The notes under the pieces were generated by a model. It was not told the origin of the DNA and searched no databases. It saw only the letters and a program-made list of their open reading frames with translations. Both the position numbers and the translations under genes were made by a program. This document shows positions 1-4,989 of a stretch of DNA of 6,000 nt, piece by piece. How positions within the stretch are numbered: the stretch's first letter is position 1; every line of letters starts with the position of its first letter. Source of the DNA: Candidatus Shapirobacteria bacterium CG2_30_35_20 (GTDB lineage Bacteria > Patescibacteriota > Microgenomatia > UBA12405); the NCBI GenBank assembly GCA_001873665.1, contig MNZO01000002.1:1-6000 (forward strand), in the 5' to 3' direction.

Positions 1-123
1 ACGGAGTCCTGCCGATGAGGCAGGTTCCCTCGGTATTAGCATACCCATTACAGGTTTAGCTTTCACCGATACAGTTAGTTTACTTGTTCCAGTTTACACT
101 GAAACTCGGGCAAATTCCATCTT
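1..123 (-). ncRNA. Group I intron at 23S position 1951, 5' part only
   Basis: After exon GTCGGGT (ending at 124) the sequence leaves the 23S pattern. The exon end UCGGGU (129-124) pairs with the intron sequence GCCCGA (111-106) over six base pairs with a U·G wobble at the splice site, the hallmark of group I P1. Just before it, GGAAUUU (118-112) can pair with AAGUUCC, the expected 3' exon sequence (E. coli 1952-1958), as P10 over seven pairs. Then comes a P2-like hairpin with 8-bp stem and GUAA tetraloop (105-98 with 93-86). P4-like pairing of UCGGU (69-65) with ACCGA (34-30) follows, then a P6-like hairpin at 24-8. The P7/S core and 3' splice site lie beyond the left edge, as would any endonuclease gene. 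The intron identity is inferred from structure, not from a database match. Confidence 0.82.
8..24 (-). repeat. GATRA mini-hairpin, copy 1 (in the 1951 intron)
   Basis: On the plus strand: CCTGCC, loop GATGA, GGCAGG, a perfect 6-bp stem. It occupies the P6-like position of the partial intron. It is one of four hairpins in the window with the same GATRA loop and GCC/GGC inner stem. Confidence 0.75.
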
Positions 124-151
124 ACCCGACAAAGGACTTTGCTACCTTAGA
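124..151 (-). rRNA. rrl: 28-nt 23S exon between two group I introns
   Basis: The RNA-sense sequence starts TCTAAGGTAGC and ends GTCGGGT, matching E. coli 1924-1951 (CCTAAGGTAGC to GTCGGGT) in length and in most bases. Upstream of it lies intron ending in G (CAGAG). Downstream the sequence stops matching 23S immediately after GGGT. Both limits are supported by P1/P10 pairings of the flanking introns. This segment covers the H70 and early H71 region at the ribosomal subunit interface and normally follows H69 without a break. It differs from E. coli at several normally conserved positions (C1924U, G1935A, A1938G, U1940C, C1942U by my alignment). Confidence 0.85.
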
Positions 152-228
152 CTCTGTATTATTCTTATGCTTAGCAATAAACATAAACTCTTGATGTCTC
201 CACCAAGCTTGGACTATATCTTAGATAA

Positions 229-358
229 ATTTTTAATTTATAATTTTCAATTTTTAAACAATTTTTAATTAACTAATTTTACAATTAAAAAATTAGGACA
301 TTGTTTTTAAATTTTAAATTATTTTATTAATTCGTAATTCGTAATTTTTAATTCGTAA
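229..358 (-). repeat. AT-rich repeat filling the P8 loop of the 1923 intron
   Basis: About 130 nt of nearly pure A/T sits between the two strands of P8 (AGAUAA at 364-359 and UUAUCU at 228-223). It contains AATTTTTAATT-type words and a TTAGGACATTG segment resembling the TTAAGACATTT centre of the H10 and H45 inserts, so it looks like a diverged member of that family. It also holds three copies of AATTCGTAATT near 330-360. It has no coding frame and is not needed for the ribozyme core. Confidence 0.65.
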
Positions 359-365
359 TTATCTT

Positions 366-887
366 TTAGCGTGTAGTCTCTGAGGATTCATTTAAGCTAG
401 AAATTATTTGTTCTGCAGTGTATTTCCTGCCTTTACCTTGCTGATTCATTTGAAAAGCCAGTTTAACAATTTCTATTAAACCTTCTTTTTCTAAATGCAA
501 TTTTTGCGACATCATTGAAATTATTTTTTGAAAAATCAAAAAATCATTCTTTTTTGTCCCTAAAAATCCATATTTGTTAAAAAATGGGATTATTACTTCT
601 TCCAAAGTTCTTCTATTATCAACTATATAAACCAACACTTCAGGTTTACTGCCTTCTTTGACAATATACCCACAGTGCATTTCACTCTGGAATAATTCCA
701 AAATGTTTCGATTTTTTTCATGTTGATATAGTGAAAACATCGGGTCAACCATCCATCCGTGCTTCATTTGCGCGAAAGGTTTAATTGACACAGAAAAACA
801 ACCCTCACCTTCAACAAATCCAGCAAAATAATTAAACAAATCTCTTCTTTTGCTAAAATGTCTTTCCTGCTGATGAACTATATTCAT
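366..887 (-). CDS. LAGLIDADG homing endonuclease, single-motif, in 23S intron
   Basis: The 173-residue product has one LAGLIDADG-type motif, YFAGFVEGEG at residues 20-29, with E28 in the metal-binding acidic position. The single motif and length resemble I-CreI (163 aa), so it probably acts as a homodimer that cuts intron-lacking 23S genes at the 1923 site and spreads the intron. Similarity continues after the motif (a CFSVSIKP strand, then helical segments). The family assignment is confident; the target site is inferred from the insertion point. The ATG start at 887 is preceded by a perfect AAGGAGGT Shine-Dalgarno at 903-896 with 8-nt spacing, and the stop is TAA at 368-366. The last codons (SETTR plus stop) coincide with the R element of the intron's P7 core, so one stretch serves both protein and ribozyme. 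The frame is intact, suggesting a recently active element. Confidence 0.93.
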   Translation of the reverse strand: MNIVHQQERHFSKRRDLFNYFAGFVEGEGCFSVSIKPFAQMKHGWMVDPMFSLYQHEKNRNILELFQSEMHCGYIVKEGSKPEVLVYIVDNRRTLEEVIIPFFNKYGFLGTKKNDFLIFQKIISMMSQKLHLEKEGLIEIVKLAFQMNQQGKGRKYTAEQIISSLNESSETTR

Positions 888-895
888 AGATTGTT

Positions 896-903
896 ACCTC
901 CTT
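896..903 (-). promoter_or_regulatory. Shine-Dalgarno of the homing endonuclease gene
   Basis: AAGGAGGT lies 8 nt before the ATG at 887. It is a full match to the anti-Shine-Dalgarno. It shows that the intron-borne gene is set up for translation even though it sits in an rRNA precursor, and it supports the chosen start. Confidence 0.85.
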
Positions 904-1414
904 GGTACTATAAATTCTGCTAGTCTTTCCAGCAAATAGCTAAATTTTATAACTGCTCTAAGTTTCACAGTTAGAGTTACTGCTGACGTTTACTAGGGCT
1001 TATAAAACAAGCCATTCATCTTGCGACGAACAACCCGCCCTTTTAACCTTCTAGCACCGGTCAGAATTCAGCCTGTATACTTCCCCTTACGGGTTTGCAC
1101 AGACCTGTGTTTGTGGTAAACAGTCGACATGCATTCTTTTTTTGTAACCTGGTTGTTACACCAGGCAGGGCATCTTGAAAACTTACGCCCAGCTAATTTG
1201 CCAAGTTCCTTAAGTATCTGTCTTTCAATCATCTTAGTCTACTCGACTCATCCACCAGTGTCGGTTTTGGTACGAATTCAATATAGTCTGACTACGACAA
1301 TTTTCTTGGGTACATGGGTTTAATGTGATTGCTCCTCTTTCAAAGAACTCTTATTCGTATCTCACGTTAAAACGAAAAGGCGGATTTGCCAACCTCTTCT
1401 AGCTAAATACTTAA

Positions 1415-1431
1415 CCCGCCGATGAGGCGGG
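1415..1431 (-). repeat. GATRA mini-hairpin, copy 2 (23S, about E. coli 1480)
   Basis: On the plus strand: CCCGCC, loop GATGA, GGCGGG. It replaces the tip of a variable 23S helix (H58/H59 region). The stem differs from copy 1 by a compensated base-pair change (T-A to C-G). Confidence 0.75.
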
Positions 1432-1708
1432 CACACCTTCCACACACCGTCCTGCCCTAGCTGTTAACGACTATATCAAAGTAACGGAATATTAACCGTT
1501 TATCCATCGGCTACTCCTAATTAATTCAGGACTCACCTTAGGATCGACTAACCCGCAGACGAACAACGTAGCTGCGGAAACCTTGGATATTTCGATGGAG
1601 AAGATTCTCACTTCTCTTTCGTTACTCATGCCCGGATTCTCACTTCTAGCAACTCCAGCACACTTTTCAGTATACCTTCACCGTAACTAGAACGCTCTCC
1701 TACTGATC

Positions 1709-1874
1709 TGATGAACAACACAAAAAACTAATTTAAAATTTAAAATTTAAAATTTTTAGTCAATTTTTAATTAAAAAATGTTTTAATGTTTAAAAATTAA
1801 GACATTTAATATTTTGAATTGATTAAAAATTAAAAATTAAAAATTAAAAATTTAATTCTTGGTGTTGTTCATCA
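1709..1874 (-). repeat. Intervening sequence in 23S helix 45 (AT-rich insert 1)
   Basis: A 13-bp perfect stem (1709-1721 with 1862-1874; TGATGAACAACAC) replaces the short H45 hairpin of E. coli (about 1164-1185). The loop is 140 nt of AT-rich DNA. Flanking rRNA matches resume on both sides (GTAGGAGAGCGTTCT on one, the AGTGCCGAAAT strand on the other). H45 is a known site of intervening sequences in bacterial 23S, such as those of Salmonella, which RNase III removes without re-ligation. Positions 1760-1845 match the H10 insert (3108-3193) at 85 of 86 bases. Removal from the mature RNA is inferred. Confidence 0.88.
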
Positions 1875-2508
1875 AATCCTCCAATTTCGGCACTATGCTT
1901 GAGCCTCCTTACATTTTCGGCGCGAAATGCCAGCCCGGCTAGGCCAGGTCGAACAGTGAGCTATTACGCTTTCTTTAAAGGATGGCTGCTTCTGAGCCAA
2001 CCTCCTGTCTGTCTACGGCACTTCACTACCTTTCCCACTTAGCATAGATTTAGAGGCCTTAATTGAGAGTCTGGGATCTTCCCCTCTCGCCCGGCCAGCT
2101 TATCCCGGTCGGACTGACTGCCTGACTAGAAATTGTGGTATTCGGAGTTTGGTTAAATGCCTCCTCTTGCGAGAAAAACATTCATCCAGTAGCTCTACCC
2201 CCACAATCCACCATCAGACGCTATACCTATATATATTTCGGAGAGAGCCAGCTATTCCCGCTCTCGATTGGCATATTACCCCTAACCTCAAGTCATCGGA
2301 CAGATTTGCAGCTCTGATCCGTTCGGTCCTCCTGTCGACTTTCATCGACACTCAACCTGCTCAAGGTTAGCTCGAGCGGCTTCGGGTCAAATGCAGCCAT
2401 CTATTCGCGCTATTCGCACTCGCTTTCGCTACGCCTCCGGTCCCTTCGGACCTTAAACTTGATGACTACAATCACTCCCGGGCTCATTCTTCAATAGGCA
2501 CGACATCA

Positions 2509-2659
2509 CTCGCGCTCTGCGCTCGAAATTTTTAATTTAAAATTTAAAATTTAAAATCAAATTCAAATTACAAATGTCAAAATTTTTAAACATTTATGCA
2601 TTGAAAATTGATTAAAAATTAAAAATTAAAAATTTTAAATTGCGAGTGCAAAGCACGAG
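2509..2659 (-). repeat. Intervening sequence in 23S helix 25 (AT-rich insert 2)
   Basis: A 17-position stem (2509-2525 with 2643-2659) has 14 Watson-Crick pairs, two G·U pairs and one mismatch, and carries a 117-nt AT-rich loop. It sits where E. coli has H25 (about 530-560), after the conserved GAAACC block. H25 is a classic intervening-sequence site. The two 35-nt ends of the loop (2526-2560 and 2607-2641) are identical to those of the H10 insert (3077-3111 and 3166-3200), but the middle has diverged and contains ACAAATGTC and CATTTATGCATTG. It is probably an independent copy of the same element. Confidence 0.88.
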
Positions 2660-2717
2660 CTCTGTCTGTTTGTTAGCAAATGGTTTCAGATCTATTTCAT
2701 TCCCCTACTTGGGGTGT

Positions 2718-2756
<39 letters not shown>

Positions 2757-2941
2757 CGTTTGAGTATTTAGACTTGGAGCTTGGTCGCCCCTGATTCCCA
2801 GGACATTTCACGTGGACCCTGGTACTTAGGTATTCTGCCTGTTTTTACTAAAATTTCAGATACGGGATTTTCACCCTCTTTGATAGTCCATTCCAAAACT
2901 TTCTCCTTTTCGTTCAAAACATTATGCAAAACCCTTCAACC

Positions 2942-2958
2942 CCTGCCGATAAGGCAGG
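2942..2958 (-). repeat. GATRA mini-hairpin, copy 3 (23S 5' domain)
   Basis: On the plus strand: CCTGCC, loop GATAA, GGCAGG. It lies in a variable part of 23S domain I, around E. coli 270-300. The stem is identical to copy 1, and the loop differs by one base. Confidence 0.75.
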
Positions 2959-3055
2959 TTTAGTCTCTTCCGTTTTCGCTCACCGCTACTAACGAAATCT
3001 CTTTCGATTTCTTTTCCTCCGGGTACTAGGATGTTTCGCTTCCCCGGCTTACCCA

Positions 3056-3223
3056 CCACCGCTTCACACCAAATACAAATTTTTAATTTAAAATTTAAAA
3101 TTTAAAATCAATTTTTAATTAAAAAATGTTTTAATGTTTAAAAATTAAGACATTTAATATTTTAAATTGATTAAAAATTAAAAATTAAAAATTTTAAATT
3201 ATATATAAAATGTGAAGCGGTGG
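3056..3223 (-). repeat. Intervening sequence in 23S helix 10 (AT-rich insert 3)
   Basis: A 13-bp perfect stem (3056-3068 with 3211-3223; CCACCGCTTCACA) corresponds to H10 of E. coli (about 150-176) and is followed in the RNA by GGGTAAGCCGGGG. Its loop is 142 nt of A/T. It shares an 86-nt block with the H45 insert (one difference) and both 35-nt ends with the H25 insert. This makes it the best reference copy of the family: imperfect inverted repeats at the ends, each reaching inward to an AATCAATT-like word, around a TTAAGACATTTAAT centre. Confidence 0.88.
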
Positions 3224-3441
3224 TTCAGGCTGCTTTCACAGCCCGGTGTTGCCACATTCGGAATTCGTTGGATCGTCGCTTGTTGACAGCTCCCCAACGC
3301 GTATCGTCGCCTTCTACGTCCTTCTTCGGCCCAAACGACCTAGGCATCCACCATTTGCTTCAGTGAAATTTCACAATTACATGGCAACTCAAATTAGTTG
3401 CCAAGATTCTTCAGGTTAATTGTTAATGTTCTATTTGTAGA

Positions 3442-3458
3442 CTCGCCGATAAGGCGAG
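3442..3458 (-). repeat. GATRA mini-hairpin, copy 4 (tRNA-23S spacer)
   Basis: On the plus strand: CTCGCC, loop GATAA, GGCGAG. It lies in the spacer between tRNA-Ala and 23S. Two stem positions differ from copy 3 with pairing preserved. Confidence 0.75.
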
Positions 3459-3508
3459 GGTCATACAGTTTAAAGAAATAAAAATAAATTTATTCCCTTG
3501 TTTCTGCA

Positions 3509-3576
3509 ATTAATTTAAGAATTAAAAATTTAAAATTGATTAAAAATTTTAAATTAAAAATTAAAAATTAATTTTT
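3509..3576 (-). repeat. AT-rich repeat fragment in the tRNA-23S spacer
   Basis: About 68 nt of A/T directly 3' of tRNA-Ala contain AAATTGATTAAAAATT and repeated AAAAATTAAAAATT words, as in the right arms of the 23S inserts. It lacks the TTAAGACATTT centre, so it is a short or deleted member. It starts within 3 nt of the tRNA 3' end. Confidence 0.6.
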
Positions 3577-3578
3577 CG

Positions 3579-3651
3579 TGGACCCAACGAGACTCGAACT
3601 CGTGACCCCTTCATTGCAAATGAAGTGCTCTACCAACTGAGCCATGGGCCC
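3579..3651 (-). tRNA. tRNA-Ala, anticodon UGC
   Basis: The 73-nt cloverleaf has a 7-bp acceptor stem (GGGCCCA with TGGGTCC) containing the G3·U70 wobble that marks alanine tRNAs. It has a D-arm (GGCTCAGTTGGTAGAGC), a 5-bp anticodon stem CTTCA/TGAAG around loop TTTGCAA with anticodon TGC at 3618-3616, and a T-arm with GTTCGAGTC. The discriminator is A, and CCA is not encoded (the next bases are CGA), so CCA must be added after transcription. The gene precedes 23S in the same orientation, as in a usual 16S-tRNA-23S spacer, but no 16S is found upstream. Confidence 0.97.
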
Positions 3652-3669
3652 AAGTCTATTTAAAAGAAC

Positions 3670-3698
3670 AAAAAAACCGAATGCTTATTAGCTTTCGG
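3670..3698 (-). terminator. Terminator-like hairpin upstream of tRNA-Ala
   Basis: In the RNA sense: CCGAA, an A·A mismatch, GC, a 6-nt loop, GC, a mismatch, TTCGG, then seven U (3676-3670). This has the form of an intrinsic terminator for minus-strand transcription. Only about 18 nt separate it from the tRNA, too few for a promoter. It may end transcripts from the DedA remnant side, or act within the rRNA leader. The sequence just after it, TGTTCTTTTAA, resembles the rRNA antitermination boxA (TGCTCTTTAA), which is suggestive only. Confidence 0.6.
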
Positions 3699-3804
3699 CT
3701 GTTAAAAAACACCACAATCTTTTTACCTAAGTTGACGCTATTCCCTCCTTGGTATAAAGTTGTATTCTGTTTCCGAACAGTTGCGTTAGCATTTAAGTGT
3801 TTAT

Positions 3805-3833
3805 ATTCTACCTAATTTGTATCTACAAAACAA
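3805..3833 (-). promoter_or_regulatory. Second candidate promoter for tRNA-Ala/23S
   Basis: TTGTTT (3833-3828), a 17-nt spacer and TAGAAT (3810-3805). It is nearer the tRNA than the TTGACA candidate and its spacing is optimal, but the -35 is weaker. Both candidates lie upstream of the terminator-like hairpin. Confidence 0.3.
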
Positions 3834-3891
3834 TAGGGCAAATTTGACTAACTTTGTCTCTCATCTGACTCTCGAACCATTTCCTCCATTT

Positions 3892-3919
3892 TATTTATCA
3901 CATTCTCCGTCTTTGTCAA
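3892..3919 (-). promoter_or_regulatory. Candidate promoter for tRNA-Ala/23S transcription
   Basis: On the minus strand TTGACA (3919-3914), a 16-nt spacer and TAAATA (3897-3892) form a good -35 and a fair -10, which would give a leader of about 230 nt before tRNA-Ala. It falls in an imperfect tandem repeat, so chance is possible. Confidence 0.35.
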
Positions 3920-3978
3920 CCATGTCTTTATCATATTCCCCGTTTTTGATAAATACTTCCTCGTTTATCTGTCCTCTG

Positions 3979-4170
3979 TTATCTGTTATCTTTCCCCTTC
4001 CTCATCTCCCACCCCATCGGCACCACCGAAACCAAAATAATTCCCACCGCTACATAGCGAAAATTATCCTTAACAAAGGGTATATTCCCAAAAAAGAAAC
4101 CAGACATCAAAAATATCATCACCCAAGCCAGTCCACCCACAAAATTATATGAAATAAATTTTCCATGCAT
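3979..4170 (-). pseudogene. DedA-family membrane protein, C-terminal remnant
   Basis: From about HGKFISYNFVGG to the stop, the translation reads like the C-terminal 60 residues of DedA/SNARE-associated (VTT-domain) proteins: FISYN, VGG, WV, GFFFGNIPFVKDNF, a hydrophobic helix VAVGIILVSVVPM and a basic tail. DedA proteins are usually about 200 residues, with the conserved arginine/proline motif well before this part. Here everything upstream of about 4165 is missing and is replaced by the promoter region of the plus-strand operon. The formal frame continues to 4200, but those extra residues (MQYICNLCNSM) do not look like DedA. It is most likely a 5'-deleted gene left at a rearrangement boundary. 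A functional short membrane peptide is possible but less likely. Confidence 0.75.
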
Positions 4171-4202
4171 AGAATTGCATAGGTTACAGATGTATTGCAT
4201 AG
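4166..4202 (+). promoter_or_regulatory. Phased TGCATAG repeats, possible operator
   Basis: TGCATAG occurs at 4166-4172, 4176-4182 and 4196-4202, so starts are 10 and 20 bp apart, on one face of the helix. The last two copies share the longer ATTGCATAG, and the last overlaps the -35 box. A regulator binding them would repress or compete at this promoter. The HTH protein encoded just downstream is the obvious candidate, by inference from position. Confidence 0.5.
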
Positions 4203-4223
4203 ATTTAAGAATATTGCTATAAT
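4195..4223 (+). promoter_or_regulatory. Promoter of the HTH-ATPase/STAS operon
   Basis: TTGCAT (4195-4200), a 17-nt spacer and TATAAT (4218-4223), with a TG two bases before the -10 (extended -10, TGCTATAAT). Transcription would start near 4230, leaving about 13 nt before the ATG at 4243. No clear Shine-Dalgarno is present, so the mRNA is nearly leaderless. Confidence 0.75.
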
Positions 4224-4242
4224 TTAAACAGATTATTAATAT

Positions 4243-4989
4243 ATGACTACTAAATTAATCAAAATAGGTGATGCAGCGCAACTATTAGGTGTGTCGATTG
4301 ACACGCTTAGGAGATGGGATAAAGCAAGTACATTCTCATCCGTTCGCACGGGTACACAAGGCCACCGATTTTATAGATTTTCAGATGTTGAGTTCAAATT
4401 AAATTCCTCAACTAATCATCGAAATTTGGCACTAGAATGGGTTCAATCGCCAAATGGATTTACCCTAAATCCTCAAATACATTGCGAAACACGAGATGTT
4501 TTTCAATCAAGATTAGAGACTTTACAATATCAGCTCGGAAGAACCATGCCTATTGACGGAATAGTATCTCTCGCCATTGCTGTTACCGGGGAGATAGGTA
4601 ACAATTCATATGATCACAATTTAGGAAATTGGCCCGACATGATGGGGATATTCTTCTATTATGACGAAAAGAATAAAAGTATTATTCTAGCAGATAGAGG
4701 TCAAGGTGTCTTGTCTACTTTAAGACATGCTAGACCAGAACTTAAAAACTCCGTTGAAGCTTTAACTGTTGCTTTTACCGAAACAGTTTCCGGACGACAG
4801 CCTGAGGTGCGAGGAAATGGCTTAAAATTTGTCAGATCCGTAATAAGCGATAACCCACTATCCTTAGATTTTCAAACGGGAAATGCTTTTTTACATATGA
4901 AACAACACAATAATAATCTATTTATCCAAGAAGCAAATACTACAATCAAGGGGTGCTTTGCGACCATAAAAATTGAAAAAAACCAATGA
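4243..4989 (+). CDS. MerR-type HTH fused to a GHKL (histidine-kinase-like) ATPase domain
   Basis: This 248-residue protein has two parts. Residues 5-52 form a MerR/excisionase-type winged helix-turn-helix: IGDAAQLLGVSIDTLRRW, then a wing GHRFYRFSDVE. Residues about 85-245 look like a GHKL ATPase of the anti-sigma/RsbW type. It has an N-box EIGNNSYDHN with E117 and N121, a G1 box DRGQG (D151, G153, G155) and a G2 box GNGLK (G191-K195). All key ATP-binding residues are present. No phospho-acceptor histidine domain or membrane segment is seen, so it is a cytoplasmic single-chain protein. It overlaps the next gene (STAS-like) by four bases (ATGA), implying translational coupling. I infer a DNA-binding regulator whose ATPase phosphorylates or binds the STAS partner. 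Start choice: the ATG fits the promoter spacing and the HTH begins right after it. The product's exact role is unknown. Confidence 0.87.
   Translation: MTTKLIKIGDAAQLLGVSIDTLRRWDKASTFSSVRTGTQGHRFYRFSDVEFKLNSSTNHRNLALEWVQSPNGFTLNPQIHCETRDVFQSRLETLQYQLGRTMPIDGIVSLAIAVTGEIGNNSYDHNLGNWPDMMGIFFYYDEKNKSIILADRGQGVLSTLRHARPELKNSVEALTVAFTETVSGRQPEVRGNGLKFVRSVISDNPLSLDFQTGNAFLHMKQHNNNLFIQEANTTIKGCFATIKIEKNQ

Larger units (their letters stand above)
152..966 (-). ncRNA. Group I intron at 23S position 1923, with homing endonuclease gene
   Basis: The intron is about 815 nt and sits exactly at the site of the classical I-CeuI intron (after U1923). P1 is formed by exon AACUGU (972-967) with intron GCAGUU (956-951), including the U·G wobble at the splice site. 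P10 is intron CUUAGA (962-957) with 3' exon UCUAAG (151-146). The intron begins with G at 966 and ends with a terminal G at 152. An element-P-like UUUGCUGGAAA lies near 926-936. The R element UCAGAGACUACACG is at 383-370 and the S element AAGAUAUAGUCC at 222-211, giving P7 by GACUA (378-374) with UAGUC (216-212). P8 is AGAUAA (364-359) with UUAUCU (228-223). The endonuclease gene therefore fills the P6 extension and an AT-rich repeat fills the P8 loop. Splicing is expected to be self-catalysed, but this is inferred. Confidence 0.92.
3376..3578 (-). other. Spacer between tRNA-Ala and 23S rRNA
   Basis: The spacer has no gene. It holds a perfect 12-bp palindrome GTGAAATTTCAC at 3363-3374, just at the estimated 23S 5' end, and a hairpin with 8-bp stem TGGCAACT and 6-nt loop (3382-3403). 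GATRA hairpin copy 4 and the AT-rich repeat fragment are listed separately. The 3382-3403 hairpin may mark a processing site, but that is inference. No second tRNA is seen. Confidence 0.6.
3652..3978 (-). other. Leader region of the tRNA-Ala/23S unit, no gene
   Basis: No protein gene is supported here. The region holds two candidate promoters, the terminator-like hairpin, and a small hairpin CTGTT-CGGA-AACAG (3780-3767). It also has an SD-like AAGGAGGG (near 3752-3745) with no start codon after it, an imperfect 33-bp tandem repeat (3887-3919 and 3920-3952), and a 7-bp tandem repeat at 3967-3987. The plus-strand reading frame through here is the antisense of the DedA remnant and the leader. 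Confidence 0.55.

Noticed and set aside
921..925. GACUA at 925-921 as the 5' strand of intron P7
   Set aside because: It lies next to the element-P-like sequence and fits the P4/P5 region better; the GACUA at 378-374 sits in a full R-element consensus.
1129..1323. Plus-strand open reading frame of 64 codons
   Set aside because: It lies antisense within conserved 23S rRNA; the encoded peptide has no domain features.
2135..2370. Two overlapping plus-strand frames of 60 and 73 codons
   Set aside because: Both are antisense to conserved 23S sequence (GGAGGACCG and neighbouring blocks), so they are chance frames.
2781..2963. Plus-strand frame of 60 codons
   Set aside because: It is antisense to the 23S 5' domain and overlaps one of the GATRA hairpins; no protein-like features.
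3745..3752. AAGGAGGG as the 16S 3' end or as a ribosome binding site of a hidden gene
   Set aside because: The rest of the 16S tail (GGATCACCTCC) is absent, the strand sense is wrong for it, and no start codon follows.
3817..4152. Plus-strand frame of 111 codons
   Set aside because: It is low-complexity (Ser, Pro, His) and is the opposite strand of the DedA remnant and the repeat-rich leader.
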